Below are positions 24,323 to 36,900 of a DNA stretch of 64,000 nucleotides, one piece after another (positions within the stretch are counted from its first letter, which is position 1; every line of letters starts with the position of its first letter). The stretch is from Copromyces sp. CBS 386.78 (taxonomy: Eukaryota > Ascomycota > Sordariomycetes > Sordariales > Sordariaceae). The stretch covers positions 62,001 through 126,000 of the forward strand of contig MU839098.1 in assembly GCA_030685235.1 (NCBI GenBank), given 5' to 3'. Position numbers and translations under genes: made by a program. The notes beneath the pieces are model-generated. The model saw only the letters and a list, made by a program, of their open reading frames with translations. It did no database searches and was not told the DNA's origin.

Positions 24323-25394
24323 AAGAAGAAGAGAGGAAGGGGAAACACCGGATCCGGTTATTTTAGGTTGTGCTACATGATCCCCGTAATGTGTGTATTT
24401 TAGGTATATTCGGGCCTCTGCGTGCGCCGGTGGCCGTGTGATCGACGGCGAGAACGGCGGACGCGGACGGCGGCGCTGCTTATAGACGGACGGAACGGCG
24501 GTTGATGTCTTCAGTGGAAAATGTTAGTGTCAGTTGACCCGGACAGGCGGGTCGAGACGGCATGACGCAAGGTAGGTACACTACACTAGGGCCCCTCGGC
24601 CGGAGTGGGACCGGAAAGAAAAGGGACAGGGGTGTGGAAAGGTGAAATTATTCAGGTACTGTTAGTTTATTTGTAACAACGCGTAATGCATCATGGAGGT
24701 GGATGGTGATGATTGTATACTCTACGAGTCCTGATGGTTGGGTGCCTGATTTTCCAATGGTGCCCGTGTGCCTCTTTAACTACAGACACTTGTTCCGGTT
24801 TTAGAGCATCCATACCTACCAAGTTGTGTGAAAAATAAATGCATTGCACACTGGACACGACGAAGGACTACGGAAGTCCATTGAATTTAATTCTCACATA
24901 TCCTGCCGACGTATGTTGTTAACACGGTTTAAACACCGGTTAGGCCGAGAGCTTATGGCTGGGCCGACATGAAGCTGCTGAATCTGGAGCTTGCGACTGT
25001 CTCTTTTCCAACTCTCGTCCAAGTGACCATTATACTGGCGCAGCAGTACAAGACCGACATGTATGGGTCGGCCAAATACTGTGACTCAGGTGTCGCCTCA
25101 TGATGATATGTCCTTGCCGCAGATGAGGTCCTTTCGATGTTCTTCGCTCGGGTTGTTCGAGAGAGAGCTGTCTTTGATTATAGTGTACAGTTATCGTGGT
25201 ATCTCTCGGTCTCAGTCCTCTCCTGACTGTCCATGTCCCACGTAGTCATGTTCGATCCTCCGGTGTAAGTCGTTTTATGCCCATCCGGGGCGCCGTCTCG
25301 TCATCGTTCGTCCAGATATAAGCTCGCTTGCAAGCAATAGTACATGTACAATCCAAACTTTCTACCCATAAACTCCGATTTCGTTGTTGGTCGT
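24323..25394. other. intergenic between flx1 and tom7
   Basis: Holds the flx1 promoter side and the tom7 3' flank, both minus strand. I see no other gene in this 1.07 kb. Confidence 0.45.
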
Positions 25395-25773
25395 TTAGGA
25401 GAGCGGGGAGAGGAGGCTATTTGATTGTTAGTTCAGCATGTCGAGTAGCAGCGGTCGAGATCGCTCGTCGTTTCTTTTCGCTCAAACGTACCGGATGACG
25501 GAAGGCTTGGGCACACTGCGGGTGTAGCCTATGCGATGTTAGCATCTTGTTCAGTGCGCCTTAAGTAGATGGCAGATGGGGCGCGCATACCGAGATAGAG
25601 GATCAAAGGCAGGTAGCCACTATGCGAACATCATGTTAGCATCTAGAGACCTGGCAGACGACGGAGCGAACAGGATGCGACTCGGGCGGGATGTCGTACT
25701 AGTGAACCACGACCCGCGAGATGTCGATGAGCTTGCCAATGCGCTCCTTGGACTCTTCCGAAAGGGCAAACAT
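25395..25773 (-). CDS. tom7: Tom7, small subunit of the outer-membrane translocase
   Basis: Tom7 is a tail-anchored subunit that modulates TOM complex stability in the mitochondrial outer membrane. The gene is too cut up to show as an ORF: exons 25773-25700, 25619-25591, 25528-25492 and 25416-25395 are separated by introns of 80, 62 and 75 nt (donors GTACGA, GTATGC, GTACGT; all acceptors TAG). The 53-residue product begins MFALSEESKERIGKLIDIS, continues VVVHYGYLPLILYLGYTRS and ends PKPSVIRLLSPLS. This matches the family along its whole length: acidic/basic head, one membrane span around residues 25-40, and the conserved PKPSxxxLLSPL tail. It is divergent from hsh49 with about 600 bp between start codons. 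Confidence 0.95.
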
Positions 25774-26374
25774 CTTGACTGGTTTGTTCTGTTTCCGCGT
25801 TAGATGTTAAAGCCTGGTGAGCGGGTTGTATCCAGTTGCCGTACATACCTGGAAGGGGTGGGTTCTGTGACGAGTTATTGTCTTGACATGGAAACGCTGG
25901 AACGCGGCTCCCACTTTGATGGACAACCAAATTCTGGATCTTTTTGCCGGCTGCACCAGGTCTGGTCAGCCACATTGGGGCTGCCAAGAGCAAGTTGCTA
26001 AATACACCAGGCCAAGCTGCCGCAGCCGCCTACACCAGCGAGCTATCAACGCTGTGGTTGATGCTTCTAGCGTACTACCTACTGCTACAAGTAGCTATGC
26101 ACCGTCAGTTTAGTAAGGTAGCAGTAGCAACCCATGCGCGAACGGGGCAGGCAACAGACAGATCTGGACCGCGACGCACCTTTCGTCTTTACGTCGAGCT
26201 TGTGAACTTCGACCAAAGAATCTCCAAAAGCTGGCCATTGCTCCCTGCACTTTAACCTTTGTTTGCAGCCGATATCCATACCGTCAACAACATCCATTCG
26301 CCTCAAGCTGCTTTTACATCCGCCAAGTTCAAGTAGTCTTTCAGCCACACGAGTGCTACGGCACACGCTTGATC
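25774..26374. promoter_or_regulatory. shared tom7/hsh49 divergent promoter region
   Basis: 601 bp between the two start codons must hold both promoters and leaders. The ORFs inside it are short and overlap on both strands. No individual site is claimed. Confidence 0.5.
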
Positions 26375-27626
26375 ATGTCGAAACACTGGTAAGTCGCAAA
26401 TCTCGGCTTCCCATCGTCGCCGACCTCGGATCCTCACTCGCGCTCTTACTGACGCGTAAACTAGGGAACAAAACAAAGATGCGACCGTATACGTCGGCAA
26501 CATCGACGAGCGCTTTACCCAAGAGTTGCTTTCCGAACTCATGACACAAGTCGGCCCCGTTCGCCAGGTACACATGCCACAGGATCGAGTCTCGCAAACA
26601 CATCAAGGTTACGGATTCGTCGAGTTCGATACCCCCGCTTCCGCCGAATACGCAGCAAAGGTCCTCAACGGAATCAGGATTTGGGGAAAGCCAATTCGCG
26701 TGAACAAGGCGAGCGCAGACAAGCAAAAGACCGTCGACATTGGCGCCGAGCTCTTCATCAACAACCTCGATCCCCAGGTCGACGAGAAGATCCTGTACGA
26801 CACATTTAGCCAGTTCGGCCAGATCCTTCGACAGCCCAACATTGTCAGAGACGACAACAACATCTCCAAGGGTTATGGTTTCGTCAGTTTCGGTTCCTTC
26901 GAGGCCAGTGATGCTGCTCGAGCCACGATGAACGGGCAGTACCTGCTGAGCAAACAGATTACAGTCGAATATGCATATAAGAAGGACGGAAAGGGCGAGC
27001 GTCACGGTGACGAGGCTGAGCGTAAGTTGGCCGCTGAGGGCAAGAAGCACAATATTGTTCCGGAACAACAGCCTTTGCCGCCCGCTTTCCACATGACGAG
27101 GCCTCTTGCCCCTGGCGTTGCGCCTGCTGCCGAATCCCCTGCCGGTGCCGTTATTCCTCCCGCCGTCGTACCGCCAGCTGTTCCCATCCCCGTGGGCGTA
27201 CCTGTCGCGGCCGCTCCTGCATATGGCGTTCCTCCTCCCGGCCCTGCGGCTATGGGTCGTTCTGGACCCCCATATGGTGCCGGCATGCCACCCGCAGGTG
27301 GTCGGATACCCAATCTCCCACCCGCACCCTCCGGTCTTCCCGCAAGGCCACCGCCCAGTCACGGTGGCTTTGGGGGTCCAGTTGGTGACTTCCACCCCGG
27401 AGGAGGTACTTTCCGTGGTGGCCCTCCCGGTCCTCCAGGTCCCGCGGTTCCTCCAGGGCCTCCGACAATGTACCCTGGCATGCCTCCTCCGGCTGGTTTC
27501 CCGGGTGCTCCACCTCTTGGTGCACCTATGCCTCCTCCTGGTTTTATGCCCCCTCCCGGTGCTGCTCCTCCTCCGGGATTCGGTGCCCCACCCGGAGCCC
27601 CGAACGGGTTTGCTCCTCGGCGATAG
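26375..27626 (+). CDS. hsh49: SF3b subunit 4 (Hsh49/SF3B4/SAP49), U2 snRNP splicing factor
   Basis: This protein binds pre-mRNA near the branch site as part of SF3b in the U2 snRNP. Exons 26375-26388 and 26465-27626 give 391 residues; the 14-nt first exon codes MSKHW with the Trp codon split over a 76-nt intron. RRM1 spans about 12-87 (RNP2 VYVGNI 13-18, RNP1 YGFVEF 54-59) and RRM2 about 100-178 (RNP2 LFINNL 101-106, RNP1 YGFVSF 142-147). The block after RRM2, AYKKDGKGERHGDEAERKLA, is characteristic of SF3B4. The remaining 190 residues are Pro/Gly/Ala-rich with PPPG repeats, as in the family. A long antisense frame over the gene is a composition artefact of that tail. Confidence 0.95.
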
Positions 27627-30600
27627 AATACCGACCATTCAGATGCTTTGTCTGGGGAAGCAACTTGCCCAAGACAAATCGGAGAAGACGCCAAAGCTGT
27701 CGGATCCCATGCGGGAAAGGATACGGATATTGGAAGCAAGAAGGAAGCGGAAGCAGATGGAGCAGATACGAGCGAAGATTCTGAGATGGCAACCGAAAAG
27801 AATGTCTGATGTCGAGAATGACAACGAGGCGAGACTTCCGGGTCACAAGGTCTCCTAACGGGCTGTCATCTCACCATGCGATACCGTGTTTTCTCAGGCG
27901 GTCATCGTGACTCCCAACGAAATATGGGATGAAAGCAGAGGCTTGCCATGGGTCTGGTAAGAAGAGCATTGTTCTGTCAGGGAGCCACGGGACCTGAGGT
28001 AATGAATAATCTCTGTTCTGGACCTATTGTGATAGTGCTACTGCAGAGATCCGCAGTGTCTTCTTAGACCCTCCTCTACACCTGTCGAGCTCGGTTATTT
28101 GACAACGACATGGTCGAACAGCGTATGTTGGTTTGAGGATATGTTAGCAAGCCCCGCCCTTTTCTTCGCTTCACACGGCCGGAGGAGCTAACATCAGCAC
28201 AGCTGAGCCTTCTCAAGGACTTCCTCCCAACAGTTATAGACTGATTTAGGCAGGCTGGACCGGACATCCATATGGCAGCCAGTACCGGCTCGCTATATGA
28301 CTAGAGGTCTACTCAATAGTCAAGGCTTCATGGGACAGGTCTGGAAACAAGTCTTCGAGGAGGGAAGTAGAAGCCATAACACAAAGTAATAGATATCCCT
28401 CGTCTGAGGACGGCAACATGAAAGCTTAAACACGCCAAATGTCTCTAACTCGCCTTGTCCGTAGTCCAGTGCAATTGTCTTACCAATGCCCTTCCCATAT
28501 CTTTCTGACCATCAAGTATAAGAACCACAACACCGCCAGTTTTTCATCATGAGATCGCTTTAGACATAGGCGAAGTCAAGAAGGAAGACGAGGCACCTCT
28601 GCATGTCTCTTCTCTTGTTTGAGGTCACGTTGGGGGCCCGCATAGATGGCACCTAAGTGTGTCGTCCCCGGCATCCGCCATGGCTAATTCCGTCGGAGTG
28701 TACCAGTCCTCACACCGGAAGGGCAGTCCCTGCTCCCCGACGCGGCAGGTCCAGTCATGAGCGGGTTGGAGGTTGGTATGACACTGTTCCAGCCCAGTTC
28801 CAGCCACCCGGGAGCTTATCTGTTGCGCTTGATCCGCCTCACACATAAAGGTTCCAGGGTGGGCTGAGGAGGCTGAAACCACGCATGAACGACAGCCATC
28901 CTGTGAAATCCTGAAGGATGTAGAATTGTTTACGCCGTGAAACCAACCACATATGGACGGAAAGCATCATCCACGTTGGGTTGCAGTGTTGATCGAGGAC
29001 GATAAAAAGAGCGATCTTGCATTGCCATCCAACCGATTCCTCCTCCCAAGTCAGTCAGCTGCTGTCTCTCTAGGTAGTTCGCATTCTGCAGTGAAAGAGG
29101 TTTCAGATTCAGCAGTTGTGTGATTCACCCCGGGAGTCTGGTCCGAGACTACCGAGCCGGTCGATTTGCTCTCAAGAGATATGGAAGCTGAGTGTGACTT
29201 TCAACTCGACCGAGCCCCAGAATTCTTCAGTTCAGGTATGTAGAATCTAGATGGTCTTCAACCCATCAACGAGTGTATCACCCCTCACGTCACCGCACAT
29301 ATGATTTCCGAATCGATGGTGGTTTGTTTGTTTGTTTTTCTTGTCGAGTGTCTGTCTGTTGCTGTTTCGCCCCGGGTTAATACATGCCGACCAGACCTTG
29401 CCGTCGTTAGGTTAGGTTGCCTTGTATCATCCATCTATCCATCGAGGTAACCCAAGCCAAAGTTGAGGTTTCTTCCACGTTCGTTGAATGACAAGGGGCA
29501 CGTTAAATAGTAATGACTGTCCAAAATAATGACAGATCGCAAGGCACGACATAGGTACGAGACTTGTGTGTGGGCGCTCGGCGGCTCGTCAACGACATAC
29601 CTACTATGTATGCATGGCACAGAAACGCAAGAGCAGACCACGAGATCCTGAGGTGTAGCGAATCGAAAGGCCATCGTCCATTTTGATTTGGCATGTGGCC
29701 GCCTCCCGAACCTGCATGCTCATGCTCAGCCATAGCAGCACAGCGTCATCATTCCTGATAAACTGATCTTGTCGCCGGTTCATCTCTGAATGGTACCGAT
29801 TGAGCCGGCACTATGGCTGCGTGTAATCTTTCTCAAACATCGATCGGTAGGTATTGCAATTCCAGGGCTCCGGTACCCTCGCTACCGTCTACCGTCTACT
29901 GTCAAAGGTTCGATCTCATCAGCCGTTGCACACACGTCGATACAGTCACCACGTTCCCGATTCTTGAACTTCATCACTTAGTCTAGACACTACTACCAAA
30001 GAGAGGGAGGTTGATGCAGTGCAACAATGCGCCAATTCCTTAACCCCTGCAACCTTGGCAACATCATTGACCTCTCATCCTTTAGTAGCCTTTGGCATCT
30101 CCTCTGTTCCTTTTCACGATCCCGAATACCTATCGTTGTTTTGTTGTGGTTGTGGGACAGTTGGTGAAAGGTAGAGAAGACTAGCAGACACGGGCATCTA
30201 CCGAGCACGACGTTCATCCTCGATCAAACCCATGTCGGAGGATCTGCGCCGCTGCGCCGCTTGCCTACACAGGTAGTAACTAGCTGTTGGCTCCGTTCTC
30301 AAGTTGAGAGACATTGTGGTGGACAAGGAAAGGAACGGTCATATGAGACTGTCTCACCGACACCCATTGATAGCGGCGGGCAGCTCGTTGGATACATGTA
30401 CCTGCCGAGCGTGAGCTGAAACCTTTTTAGGTAGAGAACCACAGTTCCCCTCCTCACCCTCACCGGTTTTGACTTTTGTTCCCGCTTCGAGACTGAGGTG
30501 CATTTCCCAACCCAACGGAAGTCAGCAAATTTGAGCACCTTGGGTGGGTGACAATCACATGCAGCTAATAGGGGGTTTTAGCGGACCATCTTGCTTGACT

Positions 30601-33600
30601 TGAGTGTCGTATAGCAGGTATAGGCCGTCATCATTATCTATAGAGGTATGTACCGTGAGACATCGTGGATGGATGGATGGATGGCTACTACGGTGCGGTG
30701 CGGTCAGCCCGAACATCAAGCAGCATAATCGCGAAATCCTGGATGGACGGAGGGAGCGTGTATGGGACGCCACGACCGGTGACTTCCGCTCGTCGTCCCC
30801 TTCGCAGCGCACTCAGATGTCCGACGCCGAGCCCGATACAGCTTCGGAAGGAAAGCCGTTATCGTCATGGAGTTAACGGACGGCAATCCACGGCACGGAC
30901 ATGTAGAACCCCGCGAACCGATATCGACAGTTCGACACCGCTATCCCGTGCTCCGTCTTCTCCACATCTTAGTGCCGGCTCCAATGCTTCGTCCGTGGAA
31001 TGCTCCTGCCGGACTATTGGTAAGACGGGATAGCCTCTTTCTTCACGGCCGATTGAACGAAAATCGATCTCCTTGGGAACGTCACTTGGCAAATACTCTT
31101 GATATCGGGGTTGTCCCATTGCCCTCATCTTATCCTTTGAAGCTGGATGCCAAACAGAAGACATCGTCTGGACTCTGGACCTTGTCGAACCCCAGGTCAT
31201 GAATCCTGATCCTGGAAATTGGCCCGTGCACTAGTTCCAGGTTGTGGATTCGTACCCGTAGGGAGCAGCTCACGTGGCACAACATATCAAGGATGTCGTC
31301 CAAGACTCCAAGTGAGCTTCTTTTTACCACCAGGATTGCCCTGACGCTACTGATAGTGATCTGGATTTGGATCGAATATCCGGAAGCACTGTCAATATCC
31401 CAAGATGTGAGATGTGATCTAGTCTTGGGAAAGCTTCAGGTTCAGTGATTTCTGAGGATGTTCGAGTTGCATGCGTTGGTCGAGGAGTCCCGCACAGTGA
31501 ATCAGGTACGTTCTTCTTGCGCTGAGTGATTCCAATCGCAAAATTGTGCTGCACCGATCAAGACCAGACCAGACAAAACCATGGCAACACTTTCTCGCCA
31601 TGCCCTGTTGCCGGCTCAGTAGCCCCTGAATCATCGTCAGATAAGATCCGTATTGCTGCTGCTGTGGCACGGCGGCGGTTGCCCGTATTGAAGTACGGCC
31701 AACGACTCGGCGGCTGCTTGATGGCAGCATTCTATTAATTTAGCGTGACGGGATGCGAGGTCATGGGACCTCTCTTTTGCGCCGAGTTCTCGCCAGTCAA
31801 GTTTGGTCGGATATCCACCCGTTTTTGTTGCAGGACCAGAAGGGGCGTACAGGCGAGACAGGTACGGTGCCTGTCTGTCTGTCTCCTTGATGACGCTGAC
31901 ATAGTTCATGTTCCAGACATGCCCTACAAGCCTAAGAAAGTGAATACATACATAGTCTTGGGCTGCTGGTAGAGAGACATCAGTGCCATGAATGATGTGC
32001 GTCGTGTATGATTGTAACCGTCAAGCGATTGGACGTCTCCCGGCTTTCCAACGCATGGAAATATCGATCCGACACGATTCCATCGAGGAGACCGGTGACG
32101 TGAACAGTGCCAGAGACAGAATGTACGAATAGCAAGCCGTAGCTTGATCCCATGAGTGTCGACTGTTCGATGCAAATGGCTGCTTTGGGGACGAACGACG
32201 ATCACAGAACTTGTGTTTCTAATCGATGTAAGAAACCTGAAACTGATCACCCTCAGAGGAAGAAAGCGAGCTCTCAATGATGGAGATCTTGCTCGATGAC
32301 TTACAGAGTTACATTCAGTTTTCGCAAGCTGGATCACGATATCTTCATGCTGGAAACGACGTCGTGTAAATTCTTCGCCGCAACATCACCCAATTCAGCC
32401 CCTCCATCCCCTCCTGGCCACTGGGCCACATGCCCCTCCTCGCTTCACGGGGGATCTTCGCGCATCGGTATACCTTTCGCCCGCAACGTCATGCTAAGCC
32501 CATCGCTAATATCTAAAGCTGCGCCTTTGGCCTTGGTTGTTAAGATGATGTTCGCAGATCGTTTCTGCCCACATGAATCAACGTCTATAAACCATATTCA
32601 ATATCAACACCACACCCGTGAGGAGACTTTTCGTCAGGGGCATCACCTCAGATATTAACAGGCTTTGACACTTTCGGACATATATGCGAGTAGCCGCCAA
32701 TCGATACATACTAGACCAGGCTGAGACATGGGATCCTATACACTACACTATCCAACAGATGGGTGTTGAAACCACCCCTTTTGTCCAACGCTCTCGATTC
32801 GGCTTGTCTCATGGATCTTTACCATTCTGGGATAGCTGAGGGTAGCAAGAGTTCAAGCAACTGCCATCCGTGTTGTCGTAGGGCCTGGGGGGCTGTCAGA
32901 TCGGCTGGGCTGGACCAGATGGAAACTCCAGGGTTTTTCTGAGAAATGCAAGGGATCTTAGTCGTTCCCCTTGCTCGTGATAACTCTTAGCCCCTCCCCT
33001 GGAACGTGAGCACCAGTGTCACTGATTTGGTCTAGATCTCGGGATGGTCCTGCCTGGAAGCCCGACTATCTAGCCTCTAGCATCTGCTCTATCAGAAGCT
33101 CCAGCTCTGTGCTGTCAGGTACTCCCTACATATTGTCACCACGAAAGACATTGTCACCACATCGTGGCGTTCTTGTGAGGTGAACAAGGCCATACGGATC
33201 TCGTCTGCAGGCTGATTGAGACATGCAATCTGCAAAGTTCCCATACAGGAACTCGACGGACGAGAGACTGCCCCTGAATTATTCCCGACCATCCCTCACC
33301 TTTGACAGCAATATGGACAATGACTTGCACCATATGAAGATCAAAGAAAGGTCAGTTATAGAAGTGAAAGCATCAATCACCATTGGCGAGCACATCGCAC
33401 CCACTTGGACATGTTGATCTTGTTGGAGTTCAATAACCTTCAACCCTATATGAAAGAAAAGTTTAAAAAAATGTGACAGGCAAACCAAAAGCAAAAACGC
33501 CAAGGTCCCTGCAATGATCATGTTGCTCAACATCAGCAGATCAAACCCGTCGTCCGAAAACTCCTTTGCGGTTTCCTCTTTTTGCTGTTCCTTTTTTGTT

Positions 33601-33740
33601 CTGTGTTGCGGCTGCCGAGTGTGCATTTAGCGCCCGCTCTTTCGTCTCAGAAAAGGGCACATGACTGATACTGACGGGCTTCTTCTGCAACAAAGGCCAG
33701 GCACCGCCCGTACGGTGGCACCGCATTCGAACGATCTGTG
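27627..33740. other. gene-poor stretch downstream of hsh49
   Basis: About 6 kb without a nameable gene. Just after the hsh49 stop, about 27660-27850 reads as charged, coding-like sequence in two frames, but I cannot join it to the gene. Minus-strand frames around 30865-31330 have moderately good codon usage but no domain. A hydrophobic minus frame at 33279-33626 is unsupported. Confidence 0.4.
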
Positions 33741-33923
33741 TACAGCAATGTGCCCTGTAAATGCAAACGACTCGGGCAGGCTATTTTCCTTGCACTTACT
33801 GGGTCATTGCATTTAGACGTCCTGCACTTACATATAAAATTGCGGTCTCGGGCACGGAAATATCTGGCACCTACTGGGTCTTTGCATTTAAGAGTACTAG
33901 CATTTACAGGGCACAATACTGTA
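33741..33923. mobile_element. MITE-like inverted-repeat element C (179 bp plus TA duplication)
   Basis: The ends CAGCAATGTGCCCTGTAAAT (from 33743) and the complementary right end (to 33921) match over about 22 bp with two mismatches; a perfect 16-bp inner part lies at 33749-33764 and 33900-33915. TA flanks both sides (33741-33742, 33922-33923). CAG at the tips with a TA duplication is what Tc1/mariner/pogo-type elements leave. Inside, the block around CACTTACTGGGTCATTGCAT recurs about 70 bp later as a diverged direct copy. There is no transposase. It shares no evident sequence with elements A and B, so it is a different family. Confidence 0.7.
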
Positions 33924-36900
33924 TTGGACGGATTGTCCCGAAGACGCACCACGTTGCGGTTCCTTTTTCTTTTTTTTTCTTTTTTCTTTTGACCCACCTC
34001 CTTTCTTTTGTTGGTGTTTTAGATGCCTCTTCCCGGCACGTGCGGCTTCTGGATCGTGATGAGGCAACTCCCATGCGTTTGCGGCAACCAACACACCCAT
34101 CTGAAGCGAGTGTAAAATGGACGAGAGACAAATCCCAAATTGCATGATAACAGAGAGCTTTTGCGGCAGGCAAAATGCAAACTGTCCACGTAGAGGTATC
34201 GAATAACCACCCAACCGGCTAAGACGGCCCCGAAAGCGCTGCACCGGGGAGCCGGGGATAGATTGGACATGCACGGCGATGATGGTTATACAGAAACGGA
34301 AAGCCAAGATATCGAAAAAAGAACTGTTCTGCCGGCGAATTCCCGAAAGATTCATTCACAAAGAAAAGAGGAAGAAGAACGAAGAATGATGACCATGGGC
34401 AGCATGGAACTACAGGAACCGCATCTCAGGACAGGGTAACACTTATACCTAGGTAGTGATTATCACGGAGGACGCAACCCCTAGAGGTATTCTCGGTAAA
34501 GCCCGAATCTCGAAATCGGTACCTGAATCTGAGCATCCAGCTCTCCAATATGGAGTCACCAGTCACCAGCCAAAGTCGAGTCCGTTCGGACCAAAAGGTG
34601 TCCAAAGTGCCCTTGGTCTGGCCATCGGTCTCAAGACAGAGACAGCTCAGAGTGTTCCACTGGCGATAGTCCGTCCCTGGCCGCTGAGGCTATTTCTAGG
34701 CCCCGCCTCGAGACGGAGTCGCTAGAGCCATAGAGTTCCGCCCAGGTCCGCCCGCCCAGTGCTCCGGAGCGGAGGCGATAAGTACCTACAGTACTCGGGA
34801 GACGGTAGCCTCGAGTCCCCTGGAAATCTGGGACTCGCATTCCATATGAATCCTGGACTCACGTCACAGCTGCTCAACATCCCCGCTGGACGCAGGACGC
34901 TTCCACTTTTTATCATTTTTTCGCATCACACGGTACAGTCCTCCAGCCTCCTGGCGTGTTGCGGCACCCGCCAACAAATGGGAAGGCCCCTGCTCACCCG
35001 CAGCCTGCTACGCTACCCGCAGTCCCGCACCCAGCGAGCACTGGCCACTAGCAAGGAGCGATGCAACCTCTTGGCCCGCACCCTGAACGTTAACGGCATC
35101 GACAGGTTCGACAGGCAGTGAAGCCCCCGGGCCCGTCCACCGTCAATCCAAGACATCTTCCGGGCATCCATGTTCGTGCGGTGGTTCTTGCGAATCCTCA
35201 ATTCCACTGTTGGGATACCGATTCCCAAGCGACTGACCTGCAGCTTCTGTGGATAGGTTGGAATAGCCTCCAGTTCCAGTGCCTCCCCTCCCCAGTGTCC
35301 AGCGTTGCCCTGTGGCCATCCATCTGTTATCAAAACACCAGGCGACATCACGACATCTCAAATGGACCCTGCCTGCTTACAATGTTGTTAAACTCCACGG
35401 CAGGCAGACAGAGCAGCAGCCACCCCTACCAAACGGGCCCCTTCCCTCTAGTCTGTTTTTAGATTGCTGGGGCGCCGTCAGCTGCGACCCAACCAGAGGA
35501 CAAGCATTTGCGCTGCAAGGCCCCACATTGCACGACCTGTTGACTGGGACGTGCGTCTGGTTGCTGCTTCTGGTGCCAAAACCCACCCAAGCTCGACAGG
35601 CTCGAGCCAGGTCGAAGTTACCTCTCACGGGTTGGAGTGACGACGGCAATCGTGACCCCTCACCACCACCGCGAGACACGACCGATCTCCCAAGTAGCCC
35701 AAAACCAAGACCAACTACCATTTCTCAAACACACCTTCAAAAAGACCCCGTCGCTCACGTCGCGTCACCCTGCCCTGCAAACCCAACAAAAAAAAGAAGT
35801 AAATTCACAAAAAGACCGACGAGGCTCTGCGTGCGCTTCAGCTTCCCCTCGCGAGCAACCAACCCACTGCGCATTTGGAGAAACACCACCACCAACGACA
35901 ACGAACGGTAAGTCTGACTAGAGCTTCCATAACTACAAGGTCACCTCAACTCCAAGTCCCGTCTTCACCCCTTCTTTTCTGCAATCCTATGCACCTTATC
36001 TGGCACTGAGCCGACGTCGAGACTCCTGGCGCGCTCTTCTTCCCACTCTGGTTCTGGCATTCCTCAAATATCTACACCCCCTCGTTCTTCTGGCTCCTCC
36101 CAAAGTTCTCTGTTTGGAGCTGCTCTCCTCCCTCTCACCTCCATGTCACTGTCACGGCCACTGCCATTCGTTCTGCTTCCACAAGGGAAACCTCCCTCCC
36201 AACCCTGGCCTCCAGTCTTGTTGCCTCCCGTCTCCTTCCCAGGTCCCTAGCCCCAACCCCTCTTCTGCCTGCTCTGGTTGGCTGCATCGCAGGTACGGCG
36301 CGCCAAGTCACTGGGCCATCTGACCTCACCAGACGTGCAAGTAGCACTGCATGGCATTGTCAATGGGCGGGACGGGGTTTTGGTCAAGCGCCTTTCAAAA
36401 GGTCAAGTCCAATTTCCACAAAAGACGACAGCAGCAGCCAGAAAGAATGGAAGGCTTTGGGCTTTGTCAAGGACTACGGCAAGCTCCAAGGAGAAGCAGT
36501 GGTCATGAGCCAAAGTCAAAGTCTCCTGCTGCTTTCCGGCGGTTTGCTGGCATTGTTGTTGATTGTGGCCCTGCCCCTCATCTTGCGCCGGTTGATGGCA
36601 TCCCCATCCCACTTCCAGTTTCACCCTGTCACTGTCCGGGTTGCTGCTGCTGGCGCAATGCTCATAGAGGATCGAACCCACCACGACACCGTACCCGACC
36701 CAGGCACAGACATGTACTTGGTGCACGAATGGCAGGTTTTCTTTTCCTCGCAGGTCGCAAAAAAAGTCACAAGTCGCAACGAAGTCGCAAACCCCAAAAC
36801 TCTAAACAGGCCCTTGCCGAGTCACGGCTCCCATCTTGTTAGTTCCTGTCAGTGCCAGCCGAACCCGGCCCAGCCAGGCCAGGCCCAGTCATGGCGATGC

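Noticed and set aside
26373..27638. 421-codon antisense frame opposite hsh49
   Set aside because: It mirrors the two RRMs and the Pro/Gly-rich tail and has no domain of its own; an artefact of GC-rich codons.
27106..27858. 250-codon plus-strand frame overlapping the hsh49 tail in another frame
   Set aside because: Mostly the frame-shifted Pro/Gly-rich region; only its last part is noted separately as a weak finding.
33279..33626. 115-codon minus frame with two hydrophobic stretches next to element C
   Set aside because: AT-rich DNA easily gives hydrophobic frames; no family or codon support.
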